Shown: positions 47,650 through 59,792, counted from the stretch's first letter. The stretch: 64,000 bases of DNA from Cocos nucifera (GCA_006176705.1 QRFJ01002290.1:506001-570000), one strand, 5' to 3'. Translations and numbers: made by a program. Notes: a model not told the origin generated them from the letters alone.

Positions 47650-48743
47650 TCACTATCCTTACTTCAATATCTACGATCCAATGAGGTGGATTATGTGCTT
47701 CAAGAGATCCATGAAGGAATCTATGACAATCACTTGGGGTGTAGGTTATTGGCCTATAAGATAATCTGATAAGAATACTATCGGCCAACCTTGCAGCAAG
47801 ATGCAGCTGATCTTGCCAGAAAATGCAAACAGTGCTAGAAATATGGCAATATCCAATGAAGGCCAGTGATCAAGCTTACACCAACCATTGCTGCAAAGCC
47901 TTTTGCCATGTGGGGAATTGATATCCTCGGATTATTCTCATAGGCAATTGAACAAAGAAAATTCTTGATCATTACGATTGATTATTTTATCAGGTAGATC
48001 AAAATCGAGCCCATAACTTAGATCACAGAGAGCTCAGGACTTCATTTGGAAGTCAATTATATGCCATTTCAGCTTACCACGAGCCATCATCATCGATAAT
48101 AGATGATCGTTTGATAATCTGAAATACAAAGAGTTTTGCTTAGAACTTTATATCGACCATAGGCTTACTTCGGTTGGCCACCTACAGTCTAATGTAGAAG
48201 CCAAGATGACAAACATGATCCTACAAGGGTTAAAGTCAAGGCTTGGCCAAGCCAAAGGACTCTAGGCCGAGGAACTTTATAGCATGCTCTATACTTATCG
48301 GATGACTCCTCGGAACCCCACCAAAGAGACATCCTTCAACCTCACTTTCAGTGCTAAGGCAGTCATCCTGTTGAGATCAGAATGCCAATGATAAGATGGA
48401 GTGCTACAACGAGCAAGAGAATCAGGGTCAACTCCAAACAAACTTAGATTTGCCAAAAGAAACTAGAGAATGAGATCAGATCAAGATAGTATTATACCAG
48501 CAATGGATAGCCTACTACTACAATGCATGGATCAGGTTGAAGATATCCTAACTAGAAGACCTTGTCCTCCATCAAGCCGAGGTGTCTAAACTAATGGAGC
48601 AGAGCAAACTAGCCCCGAACTAGAAAGGGCCCTACAAAATCACCAAAGTCGTCAAACTAGGGGCTTATAGAATTGAAGGCCTTGATGGTACCCCTATACC
48701 TTGGACATGGAACACCAAGAATTTGAGAATATATTATCAGTAA
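47650..48743 (+). pseudogene. Gypsy-2 integrase
   Basis: Zinc-finger remnants lie around 47700-47840. The core holds FAMWGIDILGLFS (first Asp, about 47900-47940) and FLIITIDYF. The DNGR region near 48095-48120 is disrupted (IDNR-like). The C-part has NRTRKGPYKI-like bases at about 48610. The stop at 48741-48743 ends pol. Confidence 0.72.
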
Positions 48744-49063
48744 ATTATATATCCATTGATTAAATCAATCAAGAAGTTCTCTTTTAAGTTTTGATTCAGA
48801 TTTCTTGTTAAAGCGACTAAATAAAAATTCAACTAAAGATGGCTATTGTTGACCAATAATGAAAGCATCGAGAACAACTGAAGACATCTAAAAAACATAA
48901 GCTCAAGACAATCAAACCAAGCCTCAATCCTCAAGGAAAGATGGTTGGATAAAATCTGATCTAGAATATCCAAGCCTCAATCTTGACCTTGATGACTAGG
49001 TCAGAAAGCACTGACATCATAGAGATATCTCGGCTATAGCTAAGACCTTCAAGTAAAAGATTA

Positions 49064-49385
49064 TACTATAAAAAAATAGCTATTAGCAATGGCTAATTAC
49101 CGTCGCTAATAACCCATCGAAGAAACCTCATCACTAATTAATATTTTTAGCGATGGTAATGCCACAATCGCTAATAATGATAATTAGCGACGATATTAGC
49201 GATAAAAAATCATTATTAATAATTTTTATTTTTTTAATTAAAATATTAAAAAAATTATTAGTGATAGTAGTTATTATCTCTACTATCGTTGCCAATATTT
49301 TTTTTATTTTTTAATTAAAATTTTAAAAAATTATTAGCGATAGCATTTGCCATCGCTAATAGGTTTTATTTTTTTTAAAAAAAAT
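49064..49385. repeat. CACTA-3 subterminal repeats
   Basis: Repeated TTAGCGATGG, CCATCGCTAATA, ATTAGCGACG and related units in both orientations, mixed with A/T runs. The motif differs from the CTATGGCAGCGG repeats of CACTA-1 and CACTA-2, so it is a separate family. 49386-49980 is AT-rich with no gene seen. Confidence 0.82.
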
Positions 49386-49979
49386 ATAATTAAATATTTT
49401 AAAATTTATTTTAATCATAGTAACAAGTAATAATATTTTTTAAAATATGCTATAAATAAAATAATACTTATTTAATATAATCATAAATATAAAATTAATT
49501 ATATTATATTAAAAATATAAATTATATAAGTTTATAAATTTATACTACTTTACAAGTATCAAAATTATATATATATCAAAAAAAATTACGTAAGATCCTC
49601 CTCGTTATCCTTCTCATCCTCTTCCTACTCTTGTACGCCTTCTCCAGCATCTGGTAGATGAGAGCTAGATGTCTTAGCATCCTGTAATAAAGAAAAATAA
49701 AATATTATTAATAAATTTTGATACAAAAGTATATATATTGATATGGAGAGGTATATTTTAATACATAACTTTAATTCTTGAATAGATTATTTCTATATAT
49801 TTTATTTGATAATATAGAGTTATAAACATCCTGGTCCATCGTTTGGATGGTTAGATTGAATTTTTACCCCCTAGGTCTTGTTTCCAAGCTCAAGCATAAA
49901 CATGTGAAGCTTCTAAATATAAAAATTTAAAATAAATAAAAAAAATATTAATAGACTTATCTACTATCTTCATGGTCGT

Positions 49980-51480
49980 ATCATGGATGGCATTTTAGAA
50001 GCTCAAAGATTGCTAGCTCCAACGTCTCTGCACGACCTCCACATATGCGTCAGCCCATGTTTGAATTGTCGAGTCCTAAGAGGAGAATGTTGATGAAGAA
50101 TGTTGAGTTGCTGAAGGATCAAAACTATAGAAAGCTGACTCCTACTTACCCCTCTGGTGGCCCTGAGCCATTCCTTGAGGTCAAGAAGGGGTCGAGAGGA
50201 TGGATCCTCATTGTGCCACAATACGAAATACTCCATATAATCCATTTATATAGTTTAAAAATTCATTAGTCCATATATATCAGTATATATAAAAATTTAA
50301 TAAATAATATTTTAAGTTATTATCATGATCTATCGAGATCAAGGATCTAAGTAATCACCAATCCATCTAGACTGGTATGTGGCCTTTCATATCTGTAGCT
50401 ATTCTGGTGTACAATCCAACTACCATATCTATAATAAATAAATAATAAAAATAAATTAATAAATATATATATGATCAATTCAATATAAAATTATTTTAAA
50501 TATAGAATTTTTATCAATCTATCGATCACAACATATATGCCAACGGAGCCACCAGTGTGGATGATCAAATGCTGTTGGGCGAATCGATTCTATCATATCC
50601 TCTACCACCTACCAGAGTACTCCTCGGTATTCCACTGGTCGTAGAGGGTCTTTCATATGTCCATCCACATCTAGTGATCTGTGTAAGACTTTTAGTCTGA
50701 TGGTGACTCAAAATTAGAGTACCGTCTAGCAGACTGCTTAAGATTGTATAGCCTATCTCGGAATCTACATGTGGCCACCTCCTTAAAGATCTGGCAGTTA
50801 GCCTTCTTATCCTGAGGAGTCTCGAATTGATAGTACCCCTGCAAGTAGAAGCAAGCATGTATTAATAAATAGAATACAAACCTATCGTAAATTTAGAAAT
50901 TAAATACCTTTGACTTAGCAGGAACATCTTTCAGGCTATATTACGGGCCTCCGATGGCCAATTAGAAAACTCATTCACTGGCCCCAGCATTAATCGTCGA
51001 ATGATCTCGGTAACCACGTGAGGCACCCCAGGCTCTGTAAATATGCTGCAAATTGATTTTGAATAATAAATATTAGTCTCTAAAATAGCTAAATTTTAAA
51101 CATATTCAATGAAGATATTGTACTTATGAGTGGCTCTAAATATGGATGAGTTCTCTATCCTCTAGCCAAGTCGAAGGTGCCGCAACCCAGATGGATCCTC
51201 TACCATGCCACTGACTTTGAGAGCTAGGCATTGCTCCATGTGACTGTGGGGCCACTGGTGACCCCATGGCATCTAAACCTGAGAATATCAAGATATCATG
51301 AAGAATGTTATATTAGATAATAAAGGATAGGATAACATAAAAGAAAATATCTAAAATACTAGAGCTTATCGGGTGGTATGTATGCTGCAGAACCATATAA
51401 ACTGGCAGCATGATAACTCTTTCCTCGACTGTGACAGCTCCGACTTTGAAAAAACATGATCTATAATCTCTAAAAATAAA
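49980..51480 (-). pseudogene. Ptta/En/Spm-type protein gene remnant of CACTA-3
   Basis: The minus strand reads, in pieces: THMRESMGP-like and GSIWVAAPSTWLEDRE (about 51150-51260), VPHVVTEIIRRLMLGPVNEFSNWPSEARNI (about 50950-51040), and FETPQDKKANCQIFKEVATCRFRDRLYNLKQSARRYS then HTGGSVGIYVVID (about 50525-50840). The last block has the phrasing of the plant Ptta/En/Spm family. AT-rich intron-like gaps with stops separate the pieces. Not translatable as it stands. Confidence 0.62.
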
Positions 51481-51959
51481 AATAAATAGATTTATGAATT
51501 AATTATATAATTATGGATGGCAATGCAAGCTTTAAAATGATGTAAGACAAGTATTTAGATATTTAGTATCCTTTGGATGTTTAGTATCCTTAAGATGGAT
51601 GGCAATGCAAGATAAATATTTAAAATGAGTCAGAGATCCAGAAATTCATTATAAGTGAGGAGCACTACTCATCGACCTCTTTAGATGTCCGGTATCCTTT
51701 GGATTCTTCGTTTGATTCTTCCTCTTCTTCCACTTCTTCTTCTTCTTCCTCTTTTTTCCTTCTTAGATAGGATTGTCTTTTTAAACAAACCTAGAATTAT
51801 CTACCTCATCATGTTGGCCATCATGTAAGAGAAAACCTGGAGCATCCAACTCTACATCTATGAAAGATTGATAAACTCCAGATATTTCATTCTCCTGAAA
51901 GCATTTTAGTAAATGTGGCTCTTCTTCTTCTTCTTCTTTGAGCGTAAAATGAATAGCCC

Positions 51960-53310
51960 AAGACTTAATTTTGCATACAGCCCACCATTCTTTTCTTCCA
52001 TCTTGATAGCATTATATAAGCAAGAAAATCACTAATGGTCTACATCAATGCAACCTTCATTATAAAAGTTTTCTTTTTTGATACATCAAATGTACATATG
52101 CCATCAAACTATAAGAATTTCAGCTTATCAACAAGAGACCTTAGATATACATCAATGCTTCTACCAGGATACTATAGTCTAGGAATAACTAATATAAAAA
52201 AGATGTTATGTTCTTTCATACACATCCCACGGTAGATTGTATGGAGTAATAAAGACTGGCCAACATGAATAACGAGCTACTGCATAACTGAACAATGTAA
52301 ATCTATCCATACACAGATTCAATCGGACAATGCATGATTTCTGAGCAAATAAAGGATGGCAAGCATCAAATTTCTTTCATGCCTTATTATTCGATGGATG
52401 ACTCATCATATTGATGTCTTTGTAAATTTCTTCTTTGTATTATCTCATCTGTCCGACAATACTCTTATACAAGTAGAGCCTCCGAAGTTTAGGAGTGAGA
52501 AAAAGATATCAAAGAATCTTATACAAGTAGAGCCTCTAAAGTCTAGGAGTGAGAAAAAGATATCAAAGAATCTTATATAGCATATCTTAATTTCTACCCT
52601 CTTACCTCGGCTTAAATCGACTTTCACCGCATATGTCATATAAACTATTCAATTGGTCCTTGTAGAAAAGTATACAATCATTATGGCATGCATCTATCTT
52701 CTCATATCCCATGCCTAACCCTTTCACTATTTTCTTTGAAGTATAGAAGCTCTCAATAAGCTTCTTATCCTTCTGTAGCATCTTCTTTATTATTGCTATT
52801 ATCCTATCATAATAATTGATATTAAACTCGATCTTCAAGTTCAACAACAATGACATACCTGATAATACAGTGTGTATTTTACATCCTAGCTATAGTAGTT
52901 CATCAGTATTTTTCAGCATATAATAAAAATCACAGCTGCTAGCTTCTAGATATCATCCTCCATATTGATATTAAATTCAAGATCAGTCACATCCATAACC
53001 ATGTCTACCATTCTATTTATGTCTTTATCCTGCTGATGACTTCTAATCATTGCAATTATCTCCTACATCTTTCCGTGCAAGTACTAATGCTTGTAATTTG
53101 ACATAAATTAACTTCTATATAAATGGGTAACCATTATATTTCTATTAAATATTTGTCTATTGACACATCTCTTATAAGAACAACGAGCTCGTCCTTGAAC
53201 TACGAGTGCACTATTTCTAAAAGCATAATCATAGAAGTACTTGATACTTTCCTTATATTCAGCAGAAATCACCTTATCAACTACTCGATGGTTCATCCAA
53301 CTATGATCTA
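51960..53310 (-). pseudogene. TNP2-type transposase of CACTA-3
   Basis: This is the transposase class that cuts and moves CACTA elements. On the minus strand the N-terminal transposase-associated domain is at 53296-53108 (SAEYKESIKYFYDYAF, then CSYKRCVNRQIF with its Cys pair). The region LIESFYTSKKIVKGLGMGYEKIDACHNDCILFYKDQL (about 52760-52640), a TNP2 hallmark, follows, then KKFDACHPLFAQKSCIVRLNLCMDRF, PVFITPYNLPWDVY and the following core to about 51960. Stops and frame changes are present, and the C-terminal half is not recognised. An in-frame-length 54-bp duplication lies within it. Confidence 0.78.
52463..52570. repeat. Two-copy 54-bp tandem duplication
   Basis: Units start at 52463 and 52517, both beginning TCTTATACAAGTAGAGCCTC. 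They differ at only three positions by eye, so the duplication is recent relative to the element. 54 bp equals 18 codons. Confidence 0.9.
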
Positions 53311-53529
53311 TGGTATGCTATCTAAGAATTTTACATATACAAATGCAAGACAAAATGCTTATCAAATATTTTATCATTTAAAATGGCTTACATAATAAAT
53401 GCATCTTAGAAAAAAATAAAATATTGTCAAATCAAGATTATAGAGATTTTCTGAAAAACGTAGATGATTAGCTAGGGAAAGCTTTTTACTGAAATATTTA
53501 TTCTAGAACTTTAATATCTTTCTTCTAAT

Positions 53530-54149
53530 AGCTTGGAGTAGGGATCGAGAGTAGGAAGAAAAAATTTTGTGGAGAAGAAGGTCAAGATTTATGGAGAAAA
53601 AGAAGAAAGAAAAAAGAAAGCTTAGGGAGAGAGAAAGAAGAGGAGGGACAGTTGCCGTTTGGAGAAGAAAGAAAGATAGAGAGAGGGAGGGAGGGAGGGA
53701 GGGAGAAGAGACCTGAGTGGCCGCGGAGAACGTTTAGGCCGCCGGTTGCGTTCGGAGGAGACGTCACTGCGTTTTTGTAGAGTGGGAGTGGGCGGAGAAG
53801 TGGAGTTTGTTTGAGTGAGAGTGTGTGTAGGTTTAAGTGAAAATTAATTAGAGAAGGGCCCACGTGAATTAAGATTTGGCTGGGAGAGGAAAACGGCTGA
53901 GATGAAATAATGGTGGAAGAGAAAGTTGGGGCCGCATGGATTTATGGAAAGAAAAAGCTTTTGAGGTGCTGTGAAAACTTGATGACGTGGAGGAGGCTTC
54001 CATGAAGTTTAATTGAGATTTTAGGAAAAGATATCAGGAGGTAGGGGCTATATGACCAATAACAAACTAGTACATCATTCAAAAAAATAAAAAATATATA
54101 TTATTATTTATGCTGCATGTAAAGTTTTAAATGAAAAAGACTTACTTTT
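53530..54149. other. GA-rich stretch and flank left of Gypsy-3
   Basis: 53530-53715 is a purine-rich run with GGGA repeats, and 53715-54000 is GC-richer. No protein domain is seen. It may be the 5' region of CACTA-3. It continues, after removal of Gypsy-3, at 62844. Confidence 0.4.
54145..54149. repeat. Gypsy-3 target duplication CTTTT, left copy
   Basis: CTTTT directly before the TG of the left LTR, repeated exactly at 62839-62843. Confidence 0.9.
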
Positions 54150-55614
54150 TGTTGGTACAGAATCTGATTGACGTTGGATCGAGCTGGAGTTAAGGAAGAA
54201 GAGGTCGCCGTTGGTGACCTACAAAATAAAGTTTCATTTGGAGTCGGTGGTGGTGGCTTCAGCAGGATCCTCCGATGATTAAGTCAGCTCTTCTGACCAA
54301 CAAAAATGGAGTGCTCAGGAAAGAATTCGGCAGAGTTTTGGAAAGAAAAAGAAAGCTTAGAGAAAATGCATCTGAAGGATCTCTCTTTATAGACGGAGCC
54401 TGCAGCAGACTGATAGTGACAACCATAATCATCCGATAGTGGACCACTTGGGGCCGCCTGTAGCAAACTAATAGTAACAGTCGTAACCATTTGATAGCGG
54501 ATCGCTTGGGACCGCTTGTAGCAGACTGATAGTAACAGCCGTAACCGTTCGGTAATGGGCCGCTCGGGGCCACGTGAAGTTTGTTATGGAGAGAAGTGTC
54601 CGTTATCGTGATGTGCTCGTTCGTCGAGATTTAATAGTCAAAGTTCGGAGAAAACAGGTATTGGTTGGTGAAGAGCTTTGACATACATCAATTCAAGCGG
54701 AGTTCAGACTCCAAAAGGGAATACGGCTAAAGAGGATCATCTAGGAGAAATACTACTTGAAATCTGTAAGTAATCTGCTATTGAAATCTGGATGGAGTTC
54801 GACTGATGGAGAAGTCAAGAAGAAGTTTGATTGGTGGAGAAATCTGATTGAAAGAGAAGTCCGGAAGGAGTTCGGCTCCTGGAGGAATCTAATTGAAAGA
54901 GAAGTTTGGAAGGAGTTCGGCTCATAGAGGAATCTGACTGAAGGAAAGGTCCGAAAGAAGTTCGACTGCTGGAGGAATTTGACTGAAGGAGAAGTCTGGA
55001 AGAAGTTTGACTCCTGAAAGAATTCGAATGAAGGAAATGTCCGAAAGAAGTTCGGCTCTTGGAGGAATCCAACTGAAGGAGAAGTCTGAAAGAAGTTCGG
55101 CTGCTGGAGGAATTTGACTGAAGGAGAAGTTCGGACTCCTTTCGAACTTCGATTGCTGAAGAAATTTGACTGAAGAAGAAGTTCGGAAGGAGTTTGGCTC
55201 CTGAAGGAATCCGACTGAAGGAGAAGTTCGGAAGGAGTTTGGCTCCTAGAGGAATTCGATTGAAGGAGAATTTTGGAAGGAGCTCGGCTCCTAGAGAAAT
55301 CCGACTGAAGGAGAAGTTCGGAAGGAGTCCGACTGACGGAGAAGTCCGATCGAAGAAGAAGTCTGGAAGGAGTTTGACTGATGGAGAAGTCCAGAAAGAG
55401 TCCGACTGATGGAGAAATTCGGATGGAGTTCGAAAGGGGTTCGGTCGCTGGAGGAGTTCGGAAGGAGTTCAAAAGGGGTTCGACCACTCGAGGAGTCTGA
55501 AAAGAGTTTGACCACTGGAGAAAGAATTTTCGATCGAAACTCTTTCATGATTATCAGTTATATTAGGCTAAGCATCAGACTGGACTTCGGCGGGAGTGGG
55601 GTTTATCTCCAACA
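54150..55614 (-). repeat. 3' LTR of Gypsy-3
   Basis: 1,465 bp. On the plus strand it starts TGTTGGTACAG and ends ATCTCCAACA, the reverse complement of the Gypsy-1 LTR layout. TTTATA (54386-54391) is the TATA box on the minus strand. The U3 minisatellite (54780-55500) is about twice as long as in Gypsy-1. Open frames through it only translate the repeat. Confidence 0.92.
54780..55500. repeat. Minisatellite in the Gypsy-3 3' LTR
   Basis: Units of about 45 bp: GGAGGAATC(C/T)GACTGAAGG, AGAAGT(C/T)CGGAAGGAGTTCGG and CTCCTGG variants. It is homologous to the 62040-62710 array and to the Gypsy-1 U3 array. Confidence 0.88.
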
Positions 55615-55619
55615 GTAGT

Positions 55620-55631
55620 CCTCCTACTCTC
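55620..55631 (-). other. Polypurine tract of Gypsy-3
   Basis: The minus strand reads GAGAGTAGGAGG just upstream of the 3' LTR, matching Gypsy-1 13109-13121. Confidence 0.72.
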
Positions 55632-55679
55632 GAGTTCGAAATTCGAAGGAAGAAAGTACAAAAAAGACGACTGTTGAAG

Positions 55680-56990
55680 TTTTTTTTCGAGCTCTGCACC
55701 CATTGAGGTTGAAGCTCGGAGAAGATCTTATCTTCAGTTGAAGTTGAAGCTCAGAAAAGATCTTATCTCCAGCCGAGGCTGAAGGAGATCTTATCTCCTG
55801 TTGAGGTTAAAGCTCGAAAAAGATCTTATCTTCAGTCGAGGTTGAAGTTGAAGCTCGGAGGAGATCTTATCTCTAGCCGAGGCTGAAAAAGATCTTATCT
55901 TCTATTGAGGTTGAAGCACGGAGGAGATTTTATCTCCAATCGAGGTTGAAGAAGATCTTATCTCCTGTTGAAGTTGAAGCTCGAGGGAGATCTTATCTCC
56001 AGCCATGGTTGAAGAAGATCTTATCTCCTGTTGAAGTTAGAAGTTCGAAGGAGATCTTATCTTCGACCGAGGTTGAAGGAGATCTTATCTTCTGTTGAGG
56101 TTGAAGGTTGGGAAAGATTTTATCTCCGATCGAGGTTAAAGGAGATCTTATTTCCTGTTGAAGTTAAAGCTCGGGGGGAGATCTTATCTCTGACCGAGGT
56201 TGAAAAAGATTTTATCTCCTGTTGAAGTTGAAGCTCGGAGGAGATCTTATCTCCAGTTGAGGTTGAAGGAGATCTTATCTCCCATTGAAGTTGGAGCTCA
56301 AAGAGGATCTTATCTCCGACCGAGGTTGAAGGAGATCTTATCTTCTGTTGAAGTTGAAGGTTAGGAGAGATCTTATCTCCAATCGAGGTTGAAGGAGATA
56401 AGATCTTCTATTGAAGTTGAAGCTCGGGTGAGATCTTATCTCCGACCGAGAGATTGAAGGAGATCTTATTTTCGACCAAGGTTGAAGAAAGATCTTATCT
56501 CCAGTTGAGGTTGAAGCTCGACGAAAATCTTATCTCCGATCGAGGTTGAAGAAGATCTTATCTCCTGTTGAAATTGAAGGTTGGGGGAGATCTTATCTCC
56601 AGTCGAGATTGAAGGAGCCGAGTTTAGAGGAGATCTTATTTTCTGTTGAAGTTGAAGCTTGGGGGAGATCTTTATCTCCAGCCGAGTTGAAGGAGATCTT
56701 ATCTCCTATTGAGGTTGAGGCTCGGAAAAGATCTCATCTCCAATCGAGGTTGAAGGAGATCCTATCTTCTTGTTGAAGTTGAAGCTCGGAAGAGATCTTA
56801 TCTCCAGCCAAGATTGAAGGAGATCTTATGTTCTGTTGAGGTTGAGGCTCGGAGGAGATCTCATCTTCAGTCGAGGTTGAAGGAGATCCTATCTTTTTAT
56901 TGAAGTTGAAGCTCGGAAGAGATCTTATCTCCAGTCGAGGTTGAAGGAAGAGATCTTATCTCCTGTTGAAGTTGAAGCTCGAAAGAAGGG
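55680..56990. repeat. Large array of AGATCTTATCTCC units in Gypsy-3
   Basis: More than 30 copies of GGAGATCTTATCTCC joined by GAGGTTGAAG or TGAAGTTGAAGCTCGG, period near 30 or 60 bp. Gypsy-1 has a short homologous block at 12735-13070. 56991-57220 between the two arrays is unique sequence with no gene. Confidence 0.9.
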
Positions 56991-57219
56991 AGTAAAAAAT
57001 GCGACGGTCGAAGTCCGATTTTGGGTTCTCGTGCTTGTTGCGAACACTAAGTTTGTTGTGGACGTCGGGCCTATTGTGGATATCGAACTAGGACCTCTCT
57101 TGCAAACTAGAATAAGGTTCTATCTTTTACATTTGACGTAGTCAGATTGTCATGAAAAAATACGTGTCAGGATTCTCCACCGAGCTTCTTCCTTCTCCAC
57201 GTCTTTGGCCTATGAGGTT

Positions 57220-59520
57220 TTGACTTTTGCTCATATTAGGACAAGATTCTCCTTCCATTCCTAATAGGCTGCAGGGACACATTAGGATTATTGTCGGAGC
57301 CTCTTTTCTCACATCGTCTAAAATGAATGAGGCCTTCGATTTTGCTCACATTAGGACGAGGTTCTCCTTCTGTTCCTAACGGACTGCAGGGGCACATTAG
57401 GGCAGTTATCGAAATTTTTCTTCTCACCTCATCTAAAATAAACGAGGCTTTTGACTTTACTCACGTTGAGACGAGGTTCTCCTCCTATTTCTAACGAGCC
57501 ATAGGGGTACATTAGAACTGTTGTCAAGGCCTCTCCTCTTACCTCGTCTAAAATGAATGAGGTCTTCGATTTTGCTCACGTTAGAATAAGATTCTCCTTC
57601 TGTTCCTAATGGACTATAGGAACACATTAGGGCCATTGTATGGACCTCTCCCCTCCTTCCGTCTTAAATAAATGAAGGTCTTCGACTTGCTCATGTTAGG
57701 ACGAGGTTCTCTTACTGTTCCTAATATGCACTAGGGGCACAGATGGGCCATTGAATGGGCCTCTCCCCTCCTCCTATCTTAAATAACCGAAGGTCTTCGA
57801 CTTGCTCATGTTAGGATGAGGTTCTCCTTCTGTTCCTAACATAGCATAGGGATACAGATGGGCCGTTGAATGGGCCTCTTTCCTCCTTCTGTCTTAAATA
57901 ACCGAAGGTCTTCGACTTGCTCATGTTAGGATGAGGTTCTCCTCCTGTTTCTAACATGGCACTTAGGGCATAGATGGGCCATTGAATGGGCCTCTCCCCC
58001 CTCTTGTCTTAAATAATCGGAGGTCTTCGACTTGCTCATGTTAGGATGAGGTTCTCCCTCTTGTTCCTAACATGGAAACCCCTCCTCCTATCTTAAATAA
58101 CTGAAGGTCTTCGACTTGCTCATGTTAGGATGAGGGTTCTCCTTCTTTTCCTAATATGGCAATAGAGGCATAGATGGACTGTTGAATGGGCCTCTTTCCT
58201 CCTCCTGTCTTAAATAATCGGAGGTCTTTGACTTGCTCATGTTAGGATGAGGTTCTTCTCCTATTTCTAACATGGCACTAGGGGTAGAGATAGGCTATTG
58301 AATGGGCCTCTCCGCTCCTCCTATCTTAAATAATCGGAGGTCTTCGACTTGCTTATGTTAGGATGAGATTCTCCTCCTGTTCCTAACATGGCAATAGGAA
58401 TACAGATGGGCCATTGAATGGGCCTCTCTCCTTCTTCTGTCTTAAATAATCAGAAATTTTCGACTTGCTCATGTTAGGACGAAGTTCTCCTCCTGTTCTT
58501 AACATGGCACTAGGGGCACAAATGGGCCATTGAATGTACCTCTCTCCTTCTCCTATTTTAAATAATCCGAGGTCTTCGACTTGCTCATGTTAGGACGAGG
58601 TTCTCCTTCTGTTCCTAACATGGCACTAGGGGCATAGATGGACCGTTGAATGGGCCTCTCCCCTCCTCCTGTCTTAAATAATCGGAGGTCCTTTAACTTG
58701 CTCATGTTAGGACAAGGTTCTCCTCTTGTTCCTAACATGGCAACCCCTCCTATCTTAAATAATCAGAGATCTTCGACTTGCTCATGTTAGGACGAGGTTC
58801 TCCTCCTGTTCCTAACATGGCAATCGAGGCACAGATGGATCGTTGAATGGACCTCTCCCCTCCTTCTATCTTAAATAACCGGAGGTCTTCAACTTGCTCA
58901 TGTTAGGAAGAAATTCTTCTTCTATTTCTAACATGGCACTAGGGGCATAGATGGGCTATTGAATGGGCCTCTCTCCTCCTATCTTAAATAACCGAAGGTC
59001 TTCGACTTGCTCATGTTAAGATGAGGTTCTCCTCCTGTTCCTAACATGGTAATAGGGGCACAGATGGATCGTTGAATGGGCCTGTCCTCTCCTCCTGTCT
59101 TAAATAATTAGAGGTCTTCGACTTGCTCATGTTAGGACGAGGTTCTCCTTCTGTTCCTAACATGGCACTAGGGGCACAGATGGGCCGTTGAATGTGCCTC
59201 TTCCCTCCTTCTATCTTAAATAATTGGAGGTCTTCGACTTGCTCATGTTAGGACGAGGTTCTCCTCCTATTCCTAACATGACAGTAGGGGTATAGATGGG
59301 CCGTTGAATGGACCTCTCCCCTCCTTCTATCTTAAATAATTGGAGGTCTTCGACTTGCTCATGTTAGGACGAGGTTCTCCTCCTATTCCTAACATGGCAC
59401 TAGGGGCACAAATGGGTTGTTGAATAGGCCTCTCCCCTCTTTCTATCTTAAACAATCGGAGGTCTTCGACTTGCTCATGTTAGGATGAGGTTCTCCTTCT
59501 GTTCCTAACATGGCCACTTT
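57220..59520. repeat. 116-bp tandem array in Gypsy-3 (about 21 units)
   Basis: Each unit holds TCTTCGACTTGCTCATGTTAG, GACGAGGTTCTCCTCCTGTT, CCTAACATGGCA and GGGCCTCTCCCCTCC. The TCATGTTAGG phrase recurs every 113-117 bp from about 57231 to 59475. Two units are short (about 80-84 bp) from an internal deletion. Gypsy-1 has five such units at 12205-12725. Confidence 0.93.
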
Positions 59521-59783
59521 TGATCGTTTCTTTTCTGTCATCACATAGTTTTTGCACCAAGAAATAATAATGTTGAAATAGAATTTTATTGGAGAAAAAT
59601 TACTGATAGTACATTCTCAAATTTTCTAAATTTCAAGGTCATGGGAGTGTTGTTCCTCCGAGCTCCTTCAGACGATAAGTTTCGAACCGAACGACCTCCT
59701 TTATTTCATATGGGCCTTCCTAATTTGGGATGAGCTTCCCTTGGCTTTGAGGCTGAGAGATTTTTAGCTCACCGAAGTACTAA
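59521..59783 (-). pseudogene. Gypsy-3 integrase C-terminal scrap
   Basis: The minus strand aligns with Gypsy-1 about 11953-12200: the QPQSQGKL-like bases, GPYE and TYRLKELGG segments, the pol stop region and the start of the 3' untranslated region. This is all that remains of pol. Confidence 0.82.
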
Positions 59784-59792
59784 GTCCCCCAG

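Larger units (their letters stand above)
43700..48743 (+). mobile_element. Gypsy-2: decayed Ty3/gypsy (Tat-like) internal region
   Basis: Gag, protease, RT, RNase H, a second RNase H and integrase remnants occur in the same order as Gypsy-1, all on the plus strand and interrupted by dozens of stops and frame changes. It ends NLRIYYQ-stop at 48741-48743, exactly as Gypsy-1 does. No LTRs were recognised. The 3' untranslated part (48744-49063) is cut by CACTA-3. It is clearly older than Gypsy-1. Confidence 0.82.
49064..53400 (-). mobile_element. CACTA-3: second CACTA family, 3' end and genes on the minus strand
   Basis: The left end reads TACTATAAAAAAATAGC (a CACTA terminus with the first C mutated) after TTA, followed by subterminal repeats of a different motif (TATTAGCGA, ATCGCTAATA). 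Minus-strand remnants of a TNP2-type transposase and a Ptta/En/Spm-type protein follow. The other terminus is not found, and the element may extend through 54149 and past 62844, around Gypsy-3. It sits in the 3' end of Gypsy-2. Confidence 0.7.

Noticed and set aside
54753..55548. 244-codon open frame on the minus strand rich in Ser, Arg and Leu
   Set aside because: It is the LTR tandem repeat read through; each repeat gives the same phrase. The similar frame at 62181-62711 is the same artefact.
57220..59520. Regular repeat-spacer look suggesting a CRISPR array
   Set aside because: Units are contiguous near-identical tandem copies of 116 bp in a eukaryotic retrotransposon, with no unique spacers.
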